The translations under genes and the position numbers were made by a program. The notes under the pieces were generated by a model that was not told the DNA's origin, made no database searches, and worked only from the letters and a program-made list of their open reading frames with translations. A DNA stretch of 64,000 nucleotides from assembly GCA_905221605.1 (NCBI GenBank), contig CAJNDS010002515.1, forward strand, positions 203,988-267,987. The letters run 5' to 3'. Positions 41,247 to 50,990 of the stretch are shown here, piece by piece (position 1 is the stretch's first letter; each line of letters begins with the position of its first letter). The stretch is from Symbiodinium natans (lineage: Eukaryota; Sar; Dinophyceae; Suessiales; Symbiodiniaceae).

Positions 41247-44200
41247 ATGACAAGTGGGCCAGCGTCGCCTGACAGACTTGAGCAAGGTCTTAGGGATGGT
41301 AGAAGTAGAGGCCAGGGTGTTGAGACTCCGGGGCAAGGCTCAGACCCATGGGGGGCGTACTTGCAACAGCAGCAGCAAGCCAGACAGCAAGCAGTGCAGC
41401 AGGCGCAACAGTACGTGGGCATGCAGGCACATGCGTGTCAGTTTCCGCCGGTTCCAGCTGGGGGAATTGACAGTGAGTTGTCCTCTCTGAGTGGGGGGAT
41501 GGCAGGAAGACAAGCAGGCATCGGGGCTGTGAGCGCAGGTGCGTGCGGCACACAGTCGGCAGTTCCAGTGCATGGGTGCTTGGGGCAAGGCATGGCTGGT
41601 CAGGACGTTTTGGTCCAGATGCAGCAGCTCATCAGCATGATGTCACCACAGCAAGCTCAAGCGGCGCAAACGGCGCTACAGGAGCAACTTGGAATGCAGG
41701 CGCGTGGAGTGCCTGAGCAGTTTGGACCGGTGCCAGTACCTGTAGGACCTAGGCGAGAGCAGTTCATGCCACAAACGTCGGGTGTGCTTCCTGGAGCTGG
41801 TATGCAGGCTGGCATAACGCAAAGCTTTGAGTCACGAGATGTGTTTTCGCGATCTGAGAAATGGTTGGGTCAGCCTCCTGTGACCCATGCAGAGAAGTGG
41901 AGCACGCGTGAGCAAGAGGTTGCTGGGTTTGCAGACTACGTAGTGTCGCTTCAAAGTTGGGCAGCGTTGGCGAGCGTTGTGTTTGCAGAAGAGATAGGCA
42001 TGTGTGTGCGTTGGCCAGATACGATTTGGCAACATTCGTTGAATGAAGAGCAGAAGACACGGTCGGTGAGGCTGTATGGCTTGTTGAAAGCAGCTTTCTT
42101 GGACCATGCTAGGGCAACCCTCATGATACAGGCGTTCAGCGAAGGTTTGCCACTTGATGGGTCTCTTGCAGATCCAGCCAGAAGTTTGGGAAATGTGAAC
42201 TGTGGGTACGAGCTGCTTAGGCAGCTGGCTCAGCAGTTTTCGTTGCGCAGCAGAGCAGAGGCCTTGTCGATGCGGTCGGAACTGTTGCACAGGATATTCG
42301 CCTTGAGAAATTCAGAAATGAATGCAGCTACGATGGTCGGTGATGTGATCAGAAAGATCGACATAGAGGTGTCACGTTACGCCAAGCTGTTGGGCACGCT
42401 GCCAACAGCACTAGACAGGCAAGGGTTGAGCATCGGAGATGGAGACATGCTTGTGATTTTGCTGCGGAGTTTGCCAGAAGAAGCGAAGAAGTACGTTTTG
42501 CATCACTCGGGAGCAGAAACGTATCAGTCATGTCGGAGTGCAGCTCTTCGTTTTGAGCGTCAACAGAGACTCTTCTTGGATCTGAACTTGTCACCAGGAA
42601 AGAAGCAACAAGTGTATGAGGTGTTTGATATGACAGCATGGGACGATGACGGACAGTATGAGTGTGCATGGCATGAGCATGACGGTGCATGGCATGATGT
42701 GTCAGTTTCTGCGGTAAGTGCTGAACGGTGTGGTCGTTGTGGTAGGAAGAATCACAAGACAGAAAACTGTAGCACAGACATGTCCAAGGTGAAGTGTTTT
42801 TCTTGTGGGGAACTGGGACACATCAGCGCGCATTGCAGTAAAGCCCACGGCTCAGCCTCATCCTCTGGAAAGGGAAAAGGAAAGGAGAAAGGAAAGGAAC
42901 GAGGAAAAGGCAAAGATGGAAAAGGAAAGGATAAAGGAAAAGGAAAGGCAAAGGGCAAAGAAAAGGGAGCAAAAGGTCCTGGAAAGGGCAAGAAAGGAAA
43001 GATGTTTGAATTAGTGGAATCTTTGCCGCCAGTGCCTGAGCACCCGCAGGTCGATGAGGGCTGGGGTGCGTTTGTGTGGGATGAGAGCTGGAGCAACAGT
43101 TGGGATGAGCAATGGACAGATGAGATCTGGAACGCCGCTGCTGCTGACGAGAGCGTAGGAGAGAGTTTGCAGTTGAGTGCGGTGTTGCCTGTTGAACAGC
43201 CTGTTTGTCTGGAGCCACTCGTGATCGCTGGACTGAGAGCAGAAGCGAGAGATGGGGAATGGTGGTTGCTGGACAGCGGAGCAGGGGTGACAGTGCTGAG
43301 TCTGAAGTATGCAGAGATGTTTGGGGTCTGCGTTGATGACTCGAAGAGACAGCATGTAGGGCAAGAGTTTTCTGCAGCGAACGGCAGCTCTGTGCGAATG
43401 CTTGGTGAACGGACGATATCCGTCGAACTCCTGCTCGAGAACGGGAGTGGAGAGAACACGTGGCATGCAGCAAGCATGAATGTTTGGGTAGGAGACACGA
43501 ACCACAACATTATTTCCACGACCATGCTTTGTTTTCGCGGTTGGAGTTTTTCTCAAAATTGTGCCGGGATTGCGCTTGCCACCTCTGCAGGCCTGACAGC
43601 CAAAGAGGTCACACTGTTTGGAAATGTTCCCTGGTTGAGGTTGAAACCACTGTTGAAGCCCTCCCAGGGTTCTTCGAACGAAGTTGAACTTTCCCTCTCC
43701 TCGATATCCGCTGAAGGTGGAGTTCTTGTAGCGCCTGTGACACGGTCGACACAAGCAGAGTTGGCACAGCATCGATTGCAAGGACACACACCGTATCATC
43801 CTGGCTGTAGGCACTGTCAAGTTGCCAGAACGGTCTTTCAGCATCGCAAGCGTGTGAACGGAAGACTTGAAAGTGAAGTCGTGGCAGATTTCTTCTACTT
43901 GTCATCCACGGGTGAAGATCACAGGCAGGTCCGAGCAGACAACCTGAGGGTGTTGGTACTTGTCGAGCGCATGAGCATGATGACTGGTGCTATCTTGACA
44001 TCAGGGGATCTTGTAGCGACGCGTACAGAGATCGTGAAGTGGCTGCGTGAGTTTGGTCTGGAGTCAGGCTCCTCTTCGGTGTTGTTGATCACAGATGCTG
44101 AAGGGGCAGTGTCCGATTTGATCACAGGGGCTTCTGGCGAATTCTCCTTCCAAGTTCGAAAGGCAGGACCCCAGCATCATGAAGCAGTCGGAGTGGCAGA

Positions 44201-47200
44201 ACGTGGTGTGCGCAGGATTAAGGAGTCCTTGCAGACGTTGAGGTCAGATCTCAATCAGGAAGGGCTTGACTTGTGCTACAACCATGGAGGATTTGCCAGT
44301 GCGTTGTGCTACGTGTGTGGCAGTTTGAACAGATTCTCTAAAGCGCACGGGAGTGACATGGCACCTTGTGATCTTGTGCTTGGGAGGCCCAGTCCAAAAG
44401 GACCCTTCACTTTGTTTGGAGCCATAGTCCTAGCAGAACTTCCCCAATCAATCAAGGATCTCGCCCCTAACCTTCCCAGGTTCACCGAAAGTGCCTTCCT
44501 CCATCCCATCCTTGGGTCACAGGCCATCAAAGTTCGAGCGCTCATCCGAGTCGAGGGACAGTTGGTGCTAAAGACATTCGCAGCTACGTCGGTGAAACTT
44601 TGTGTACCCTTGACATGGCGTCTGGAACTTGTTGAGGGTATCGTTGGAACTCTTGGTGGAGGCCCCCAGTTGCCTTCAGCAAGTGAGGAACGCGAAGTTC
44701 TAGAGCCACCTGTGTCACTGAGAGCCCCAGCGTCAGGTCCTCCAGCTCAGTGGGTGAGAACTCATGGATACACGGAAGGATGCTCAGCGTGTGACAATGC
44801 ACGACATGGGCGTAGGCTGGGCGGTGCGCATACGAGAGCCTGTCATCGGAGGTATGAACGCTGGTTGACAGAGTCCATGGCATCTGATGGTGCTAGAGTG
44901 GCTATGCAGCCACCTTTGGATGCATCACGTGAAGCCGGAAGTGGATCGGCTAAGGCAGGAAGGTCCCAGCAGTTTGAGACCAATGTTGAGAGTGATGAGC
45001 GGAGATTGGTGTTGAAGGACGAAGGTCGAGAGGAAGTGATGCCGATTCCGGTGGGAATCCCTGCACCAATGGCGGGGCGCCCACCGTCATCTTCTGAACA
45101 TGAACCACGACCAGAGAGAGAGCAGCGCTCAGGTGGAGAGGTGTCGACTCGTGGTGTTGCTTCCGGGAGTACAGGTGATGAGCCAGAGTTGAAGCGTGTG
45201 CGGGTAGTTGAGCCAGCATCACCATCAGCATCATCACGACCTTCACTGCTACAGCGCAGGCCCGCCAAGTCATCCGAGCACATGCAAATGGACGAGCAAG
45301 GATCAAGCCCAAGGGTGCCAGAGCAAAAGGGGGTGAAGAGGCATCCTGATGTTGAGCTTGTTGATCTTGAAGATGAGATTCGAGCCTCAGGACCCCAGGA
45401 GCCGAGACGACTCGAGGGCTTGTGCTGGTCCAGCAACGCATGTGAAAGTGTTCTGCTGAGCGACGTTGTGACAAGTCCGAGCATGTTTGATGTGGAGGTG
45501 AACAGCATTCGATTCCGAGATGGAAGTCAGGACGCGAAGAGTGAGAGTTTCATGTTGGGAGGACGTCGCGTGTTGGTTTGGAAGCCTGATGCCGGAGTAG
45601 ACGACAGTACGCTGGAGGAACTGCCGGGAGATCTTGTATTCTCCGGGATGCAAGAGGAACTCACCAACTTAGAGCGTTGTCAGACAGGCAGAGCAATCCT
45701 TGAGCATGAAGTGAAGGCCCTGAAGGCTAAGAACCCATCGCTGAGACTAATACCCGCTCGATGGGTTTGTGCCAGAAAGAATCCCACTCGTGTCAGGTGT
45801 CGCATTGTGGCAAAGGACCTTGCACATGGCTCGGCAAGAAAGCAGGGGTTTAGCTCACCAACCCCAAGCCATGATGCCATGATGCTCACCTTGATCTTCA
45901 TGGCCACGCGTGACATGCAAGGTTGTGCGGCAGACATTGGGCATGCTTTCATGAACTCGCCGTTGGACACCAAGTCGAATCCCGTTGTGTTGAAGCTACC
46001 GCTGAGCATCAGTTCGGAAGATGGCCAGGCTATCTTCTTCTTCCTGTATTGCGCATTGAATGGACTGCGGGATGCTTCGTTGGCATGGCTTAAGCTTCTT
46101 TCGTCGTTGATCCGTCCACTAGGTCTGTTGAGTGATGCACGTGAGCCATGTCTCTTTGCGGGTGTTGTGTGGCACAAGGATAGATCAAGCAGAGTGATGA
46201 TCGTATGCTACGTGGATGATTTGCTAATCATCACTGATGATCAGTGGGCTGAAGACTTGGTCTTGCGTGCCATCGGGAAGCGAGTAACCGTAAAGGTGAC
46301 AGGTAGGGTGAAGACATCTAGCCAAGGTGGCGGCATGGTTGAGTTCATTGGTCGGTGCATTCGTCGGTGGCCGGGGCAGAGTGCAGTCGAGGTAGGTGTG
46401 AAGCCTGAATACTTGCAATCATGCTTCGATGCGTTTGGCATCCAAAAGGGCACAACTGCCGTTCCAGACCTAGCAGGTCTACTGGAGAAAACAGGTGCAC
46501 CGGTTTTGACGTCGGAGGCCTACAGCAGATTCCGCAGAGTGCTTGGAAAGGTTCTCTGGTATGCCCAGACAAGGCAAGATCTGAAACTGATGATTGGACT
46601 CATCAGTACGCAACAAGCTGCGCCGACACAGAGCACCGAGGCGGCGTTGAGGGCACTTCTACGTTATCTCTACACCGACAGACATGTTGCACTGCGCTTG
46701 CCGTCATCGGAGTTGAGTGGTGAGTTCTTGGAATGTTCCGAAGATGTGCTGCGGAATGGTGTGCATGTCTTTGCAGATGCGTCTCATGCTCCATACAGGT
46801 TCATCGGCAGAAGAGGGATCACAGGTGGAGCCATCTGCTTTGGAGGAGGTCTTGTGCGAGGGATCGCGAAAGTGCAAGGAGTGGTGTGCTTGTCATCTTG
46901 TGAGGCTGAGCTTCATGCGTTGCAGTATGCTGCACAGGAGACAATCGGATTTTTTCACTTGCTTGATCGTGTCTTCACTGCCTTTGGTGAACTTCAAGGT
47001 TCAATTGATGTGCAGATGAGTGCCCATGCAGAGGACGAAGGTGGTGAAGAACAGCATGACAAGATCTACACTGAACTGTTGACGGACAGTCAGGCAGCGT
47101 TGGATGTCATTCATGCAGAAGACGTCCCTAAGCGTTCGCGGCATGTGGAGATCCGATTGGCATGGATGAGAGAACATCTCTTGAGAGGTCGGCTCAAGTT

Positions 47201-47765
47201 GCGTTGGCTGAGAGGCGCGGAGAATGCTGCTGATCTCTACACTAAAAATCTCGGAACTCGACTCTTCCAAGAACACAGAACGCGATTAGGCTTCATCACA
47301 CAAGATGGACATGTGGAGGCGTTGTACATGTTGTCACAGCTGCGAGTTTCTCCAGAGAGCATGAAGGAATCTGATGAAGTGGCAGTGCTGGAGGTGTTTT
47401 GCAGTGAGGATTCGGCCCTGTGTCAGGTGTGTGAATCACTTGGGGTGCCGTATTGCGGGATCACAGCCAATGCCGAGACCTCAAGAGTGTTGGCAGAAAC
47501 CATCAAGGTCATCACTGCTTGGAAGAGCAGAGGGCTTTGGATCCACGTTCACGTGTCCACGCCTTGCTCTTCAGGATCGCCACTGCGGAACTTTGTGCAA
47601 AGATGTACAAAATCTGATCTTGAGTGGGAGGCGTTGATGCGATCTGCAGAGAGGTATCTGAGGCTTGGAGATGGACGTACGTTCGAATTGCCAAAGCAAA
47701 ACATGATTTGGAAGAGATGGGGAACACAGAATGTCCTTCGAGCCCAGGTCTTGTGTATCCCGTAG
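41247..47765 (+). CDS. Copia gag-pol polyprotein with C-terminal methyltransferase-like domain
   Basis: One 2,172-residue frame from a good ATG. Gag (about 1-590) has a Gln-rich start, a helical core, two zinc knuckles CGRCGRKNHKTENC (about 494-507) and CFSCGELGHISAHC (517-530), and a Lys/Gly-rich basic tract. Then follow aspartic protease LLDSGAG (about 676), integrase HHCC finger (842-860) and D-D-E core (about 880, 949, 984), a low-complexity linker, RT with ADIGHAFMNS and CYVDDLLIITDD (about 1654), and RNase H with FADASHA, SSCEAELHA, LTDSQAAL and ENAADLYTK. Residues about 2043-2171 form an extra domain (VLEVFCSED..., HVSTPCSSGSPLRNF, ELPKQNMIW). The stop at 47,763 cuts this domain; it continues in another frame to 47,995. 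Confidence 0.95.
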   Translation: MTSGPASPDRLEQGLRDGRSRGQGVETPGQGSDPWGAYLQQQQQARQQAVQQAQQYVGMQAHACQFPPVPAGGIDSELSSLSGGMAGRQAGIGAVSAGACGTQSAVPVHGCLGQGMAGQDVLVQMQQLISMMSPQQAQAAQTALQEQLGMQARGVPEQFGPVPVPVGPRREQFMPQTSGVLPGAGMQAGITQSFESRDVFSRSEKWLGQPPVTHAEKWSTREQEVAGFADYVVSLQSWAALASVVFAEEIGMCVRWPDTIWQHSLNEEQKTRSVRLYGLLKAAFLDHARATLMIQAFSEGLPLDGSLADPARSLGNVNCGYELLRQLAQQFSLRSRAEALSMRSELLHRIFALRNSEMNAATMVGDVIRKIDIEVSRYAKLLGTLPTALDRQGLSIGDGDMLVILLRSLPEEAKKYVLHHSGAETYQSCRSAALRFERQQRLFLDLNLSPGKKQQVYEVFDMTAWDDDGQYECAWHEHDGAWHDVSVSAVSAERCGRCGRKNHKTENCSTDMSKVKCFSCGELGHISAHCSKAHGSASSSGKGKGKEKGKERGKGKDGKGKDKGKGKAKGKEKGAKGPGKGKKGKMFELVESLPPVPEHPQVDEGWGAFVWDESWSNSWDEQWTDEIWNAAAADESVGESLQLSAVLPVEQPVCLEPLVIAGLRAEARDGEWWLLDSGAGVTVLSLKYAEMFGVCVDDSKRQHVGQEFSAANGSSVRMLGERTISVELLLENGSGENTWHAASMNVWVGDTNHNIISTTMLCFRGWSFSQNCAGIALATSAGLTAKEVTLFGNVPWLRLKPLLKPSQGSSNEVELSLSSISAEGGVLVAPVTRSTQAELAQHRLQGHTPYHPGCRHCQVARTVFQHRKRVNGRLESEVVADFFYLSSTGEDHRQVRADNLRVLVLVERMSMMTGAILTSGDLVATRTEIVKWLREFGLESGSSSVLLITDAEGAVSDLITGASGEFSFQVRKAGPQHHEAVGVAERGVRRIKESLQTLRSDLNQEGLDLCYNHGGFASALCYVCGSLNRFSKAHGSDMAPCDLVLGRPSPKGPFTLFGAIVLAELPQSIKDLAPNLPRFTESAFLHPILGSQAIKVRALIRVEGQLVLKTFAATSVKLCVPLTWRLELVEGIVGTLGGGPQLPSASEEREVLEPPVSLRAPASGPPAQWVRTHGYTEGCSACDNARHGRRLGGAHTRACHRRYERWLTESMASDGARVAMQPPLDASREAGSGSAKAGRSQQFETNVESDERRLVLKDEGREEVMPIPVGIPAPMAGRPPSSSEHEPRPEREQRSGGEVSTRGVASGSTGDEPELKRVRVVEPASPSASSRPSLLQRRPAKSSEHMQMDEQGSSPRVPEQKGVKRHPDVELVDLEDEIRASGPQEPRRLEGLCWSSNACESVLLSDVVTSPSMFDVEVNSIRFRDGSQDAKSESFMLGGRRVLVWKPDAGVDDSTLEELPGDLVFSGMQEELTNLERCQTGRAILEHEVKALKAKNPSLRLIPARWVCARKNPTRVRCRIVAKDLAHGSARKQGFSSPTPSHDAMMLTLIFMATRDMQGCAADIGHAFMNSPLDTKSNPVVLKLPLSISSEDGQAIFFFLYCALNGLRDASLAWLKLLSSLIRPLGLLSDAREPCLFAGVVWHKDRSSRVMIVCYVDDLLIITDDQWAEDLVLRAIGKRVTVKVTGRVKTSSQGGGMVEFIGRCIRRWPGQSAVEVGVKPEYLQSCFDAFGIQKGTTAVPDLAGLLEKTGAPVLTSEAYSRFRRVLGKVLWYAQTRQDLKLMIGLISTQQAAPTQSTEAALRALLRYLYTDRHVALRLPSSELSGEFLECSEDVLRNGVHVFADASHAPYRFIGRRGITGGAICFGGGLVRGIAKVQGVVCLSSCEAELHALQYAAQETIGFFHLLDRVFTAFGELQGSIDVQMSAHAEDEGGEEQHDKIYTELLTDSQAALDVIHAEDVPKRSRHVEIRLAWMREHLLRGRLKLRWLRGAENAADLYTKNLGTRLFQEHRTRLGFITQDGHVEALYMLSQLRVSPESMKESDEVAVLEVFCSEDSALCQVCESLGVPYCGITANAETSRVLAETIKVITAWKSRGLWIHVHVSTPCSSGSPLRNFVQRCTKSDLEWEALMRSAERYLRLGDGRTFELPKQNMIWKRWGTQNVLRAQVLCIP

Positions 47766-47995
47766 ATGTGTGGCTGTGCGCCACCGGCGTGTTGAGTCGA
47801 AGCGGTCTTCCAGTGTCAAAACGTCTCAGGTTCATGTGTTCACATCTCGAGTGCGCCCAGAAGCTTTTCGACATGTTTGGAAGCTGCAGTTGCCAGACAC
47901 ATGCCTCGTTCCATGACATTGACTACACAGCAACAGGGAGGTATAGCAAGGTGCTGGCAGAAGGGTTGGTCAAAGCCCTGAAAGCAACAAACTGA
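47735..47995 (+). pseudogene. Frameshifted remainder of the methyltransferase-like domain
   Basis: A different plus frame, overlapping the last ten pol codons, reads PGLVYPVDVWLCATGVLSRS, SGLPVSKRLRFMCSHLECA, CSCQTHASFHDIDYTATGRY and SKVLAEGLVKALKATN, then TGA at 47,993. It continues the pol C-terminal domain smoothly: the pattern K-x-x-F...C-x-C-x2-H...T-G-x-Y-x3-LA is like the end of DNA methyltransferase-like folds in which K, H and Y-x3-LA positions follow the PC and E-x-P-x2-x-x-W blocks. A one-base indel near 47,735-47,760 is the simplest cause; programmed frameshifting is possible, but no slippery site was evident. Confidence 0.55.
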
Positions 47996-48139
47996 AAGGG
48001 GGATCCGATTTGGTTTCATCTTACGCCACACATGATCAAGTCATGTGAGGAGTATAGTCAGAGTGCGTTTTGCACAGTGCGTTTGCACAGCACTTGCGAT
48101 TCTTTGTAACGCAAGTTTTCTAGTTTTCCCTCGGGCGTC

Positions 48140-48871
48140 ATGGTTGCACAGCCTTTGATGAGAGTGGCGATTTCAGTGGCCATTCTTGCGTTGATGAGCT
48201 CTGGAGTGGAGACTGCGAGGCCAGTAGAGCTTTGGGGAACCACCTTCATGGGCAGCGAGCTTGTACAGATGTTTGCTAGTCCGACTTGGGATCCAGTATG
48301 GATCATCATCATCGGGTGCTTTGTCAACGGCATCTTGGTTGGTACGCTGATCATGACATGCTGTTGTGCGTGGGCATTGTTTTTCCGGATGAGCTATGGG
48401 CAGCAAAGAGCTGCTACACAGAACCCGCCTCTGGATGATGACACGATGAAGCCACAAGGTGCCCAAAACAACTCTATGCCTGAGAGAAGTCAACAGATGA
48501 ACCCTCGTGAGCCAGATGGTAAAAAGGAGGCATCGTCGTTGAGAGCGAGGCCGAAGGCAGCTGGTGCAAGGGAGAAGCATGCAAGTTCCAGCTGCAAGGA
48601 TAGAGTGGACAAGCGCATCTTTGCTTCAGAGTCTCAGGGCATCTTTCATCACGATCAGACATGTCATCGCATGGAGGGATCATGGCGAACTATGTGGCAG
48701 TGTGGGAACTGTAAGCCAGAGCCGGGCAACACAGAACTGTGTGTGTTCCCGTCCGGGGACAAATATCACAGTGTGTACTGCAAGCATGTGGCGGCCGTTA
48801 CCTCCAACCCAACATGCATCACTCCGTGTTCGACATGTGTGACAGGGAACAGACCTCTGAGATTGGAGTGA
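48140..48871 (+). CDS. Copia third ORF: membrane protein with tandem H-x3-C...C-x2-C motifs
   Basis: A 243-residue frame with its own ATG, 144 bp after the pol remnant and 61 bp before the 3' LTR. Residues 8-21 form a hydrophobic leader (VAISVAILALMSSG) and 52-82 a long transmembrane segment (VWIIIIGCFVNGILVGTLIM...). A charged, disordered stretch (83-160) follows. The last 80 residues hold two copies of one motif: H171-x3-C175...C188-x2-C191 and H210-x3-C214...C230-x2-C233, about 39 residues apart, the second as GDKYHSVYCKHV...PCSTC. That resembles small zinc-binding G-x-KYH-x3-C...PC-x2-C tails (inference). The position is that of env-like ORFs, but no glycoprotein features are seen. Intact frame in a young element argues for function. 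Confidence 0.75.
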   Translation: MVAQPLMRVAISVAILALMSSGVETARPVELWGTTFMGSELVQMFASPTWDPVWIIIIGCFVNGILVGTLIMTCCCAWALFFRMSYGQQRAATQNPPLDDDTMKPQGAQNNSMPERSQQMNPREPDGKKEASSLRARPKAAGAREKHASSSCKDRVDKRIFASESQGIFHHDQTCHRMEGSWRTMWQCGNCKPEPGNTELCVFPSGDKYHSVYCKHVAAVTSNPTCITPCSTCVTGNRPLRLE

Positions 48872-48924
48872 TCATCTGAAGATGTCGTCATCTGAGAGTG
48901 AGGTGAGACAAAAAGATCATCCCG

Positions 48925-48932
48925 AAAGGGGG
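48925..48932 (+). promoter_or_regulatory. Polypurine tract
   Basis: AAAGGGGG directly abuts the TG start of the 3' LTR; plus-strand DNA synthesis would start here. Confidence 0.9.
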
Positions 48933-49266
48933 TGTGGAAATCTGTGTATAGACACGTCTGCGGGATGCCTTTTTGGCCAAGGCGCATGTTTGACGTGCTT
49001 ACTGTATGTCCGGGACGTACAGGTCTTCCCTGAACAGTCGAGCATGTCTTTCCTTGAGATTTTGTTTTGTAGGAGAAGTGAGCTTGCGTAGGTGGCGTCA
49101 ACTGGGTTTTTCCAGTTTTACTTTTGACTCTTGGCTCAAGGTCAAGAGAGCTGAGAAAGCAGTAAGGAGGCAGGATAACTGCACGTCGCTTTGTGTGACC
49201 GAGAAAGTGCTGTGCAAGTGCGAAGCTGTGTGTAAGTTGGGTTTGTGCTGTTTAGAAACTTTTACA
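48933..49266 (+). repeat. 3' LTR of copia element
   Basis: 334 bp, matching 40,849-41,182 at 331 positions, offset by exactly 8,084 bp with no indels. Confidence 0.97.
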
Positions 49267-49271
49267 GCTGG
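49267..49271. other. Target-site duplication, right copy (GCTGG)
   Basis: Matches 40,844-40,848. Removing the element and one GCTGG rejoins LINE B in frame. Confidence 0.95.
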
Positions 49272-49934
49272 TCCAGTTTTTCGTGAAGGCTGTTACTCTT
49301 GGACATCACGAGCTGCTTTTCGCCACCGACGGCTCCAGCCAGGACGGCGTCGGCAGCTATGCGATTGCCTGCGACTCACCTGCGGGACAATTTGCAGGAG
49401 CTGACTCGTCTGAAGATCAGTCTCCTTTCAGAATGGAACTCCGAGCACTGGATAAACTCTTCGCAGCCCTGGTTGAAGTTCATTCGCCTCCTCGCAAACT
49501 TTGGGTGCTCGTTGATTGTCAAGCTGCGATGTGTCGCCCTCATTCGTGTGGACTGCGCCTTTTGCCAGGCCAATGGCAAGCTTGCAAGACTTCGAGGGAC
49601 TGAGTGGTCCCTCATCTGGGTCCCCAGCCATGGGAAGCAGGCCTCCTGGTCTCCTCCGTCATGCTGCCCTGTGTCTTCGGCGATGTGTCGACAACTCAAC
49701 CAACAGGCTGACGATGCTGCTAAGTCGCTGTGCCAAAGGCGGCATCATGGGTCGGCCCGTGCCTCCTGGCACCGAGCTTTTGAACATGCTACTCAAAATG
49801 AGCAGGCTGTAATTCGGATTGCTGTGAAATCTTCCTTGCGTCTTGAGGCGCACCTAGGTACAGACCGGGACCGTGTTCCCGTTCCTCCTTCCATCTTTGA
49901 TGTTGAGGATGTAAGTCTTTCGGCCCACGCGTGA
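49272..49934 (+). mobile_element. LINE B, downstream part: RNase H domain
   Basis: From the junction the frame reads VKAVTLGHHELLFATDGSSQ and DGVGSYAIACDSPAG, with the first catalytic Asp in TDGSS. Then RMELRALDKLFAAL gives the Glu and LWVLVDCQAAM the second Asp. The last part is in another frame: WSLIWVPSHGKQASW and LNQQADDAAKSLC, the His and final Asp block. All four RNase H catalytic positions can be found, but a frameshift lies near 49,530. Coding sense ends about 49,934; no poly(A) or LINE target duplication was recognised. Confidence 0.7.
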
Positions 49935-50783
49935 CTTGAAGAAGGCCCTGCGCTTGGATCTTGCGCGTGGATTTAGCTCGTCCTGTCTTTGGAGTTGTTT
50001 GCAGATGGCGATGAAAAAGATTGAAGTTTAGAGTGTCCTTGTTTGCGGAACTGTCCATCGCAGCATCCAAGAAAAAGGGTAAACAGCCTGAAGGAGAGCT
50101 TTTCGCGTCAATCTCACTCTTCTCCGTAGCCTCCCTGTGCCGCGTCTCAGCTTGACTTTGCAGGACAAGGCCTGGGGTGAAGGAAGACAAAGAAGCAGAA
50201 CTAGATCGCGGCAAATCTAAGCCAAACGCTTGGTTTCGATGACTTTTCAGCTTGGGGGTTTTGCCGCCGCCCCGCTTGCAGGGCAGATTGCTATGGGTTC
50301 ACGCTGCCACCAGCGGGCGATGCTTGAGTTGAAGCCGGTTCTCGGATTTTCCCATACCTGCTTGATGATATTCGCCCTAGCCTCTGCCATGTTTTCTATG
50401 GGAGAGGCTTTTACCTGCTCGGCTAGGCTGGCGTGGCGCGGAGCCTTTGAAGAGTTTGGGCGTAGTGACCGCGTAGTGACCGTTACAGCAGCACCGCGAA
50501 GAAAAGTCGTCAAAGCGCTGCAAACTGCAGTATGATGCAGAAGCATCACTTTGCTGCAGTGAAGACTGCAGTCTTTTTGGAGTCTCTTCTCGAAGTTTGC
50601 CCCTACTTCTACTGCTGCTGCTGCTGTTACTGCTACTGCTGCAACTTCTGTTTCGAGCAAAGATTGCAATATAATTAAGTCATTATTGCGACATTATTGA
50701 GTCATTAATGAGTCATTGTTGGCTTATATTTGACTCATTATTGCAACAAACGAAATTCTTTATCGCTCCATTTTGACAACATT
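49935..50783. other. No gene recognised
   Basis: Sequence after LINE B with short ORFs only. A (CTG/CTA)n-like tract lies at 50,608-50,645, and AT-rich TCATTATTG words lie at 50,680-50,750 just before the 11-bp satellite. Confidence 0.45.
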
Positions 50784-50975
50784 GCGGTCACAACGCGGTC
50801 ACAACGCGGTCACAACGCGGTCACAACGCGGTCACAACGCGGTCACAACGCGGTCACAACGCGGTCACAACGCGGTCACAACGCGGTCACAACGCGGTCA
50901 CAACGCGGTCACAACGCGGTCACAACGCGGTCACAACGCGGTCACAACGCGGTCACAACGCGGTCACAACGCGGT
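50784..50975. repeat. 11-bp satellite I: (GCGGTCACAAC)x17
   Basis: Seventeen units without a mismatch (50,784-50,970) plus a partial GCGGT. Since 11 is not divisible by three, all three frames cycle through the same 11-residue peptide, which explains the long open frames here. Confidence 0.98.
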
Positions 50976-50990
50976 ACTGCTAAAAGGGCT

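Larger units (their letters stand above)
40849..49266 (+). mobile_element. Ty1/copia LTR retrotransposon, nearly intact, nested in LINE B
   Basis: An 8,418-bp element with two 334-bp LTRs beginning TGTGGAAATC and ending TTTTACA. It has a primer-binding site at 41,183, gag-pol at 41,247-47,765, an extra membrane-protein ORF at 48,140-48,871, a polypurine tract at 48,925 and a GCTGG target duplication. The LTRs differ at only three positions (40,890/48,974 and two T/C changes), so insertion was recent. Domain order gag-protease-integrase-RT-RNase H places it in Ty1/copia and not Ty3/gypsy. Apart from the C-terminal frameshift at about 47.74 kb, all catalytic residues I can check are present. 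Confidence 0.97.

Noticed and set aside
42752-43844. Long minus-strand ORFs of 216-277 codons opposite the copia gag region
   Set aside because: They lie antisense to a well-supported polyprotein with low stop density; composition mirrors the plus frame and no motif is present.
48140-48871. Calling the third copia ORF an envelope glycoprotein
   Set aside because: No N-glycosylation sequon cluster, fusion peptide or furin-type site; the Cys/His part lies after the transmembrane segment and looks intracellular.
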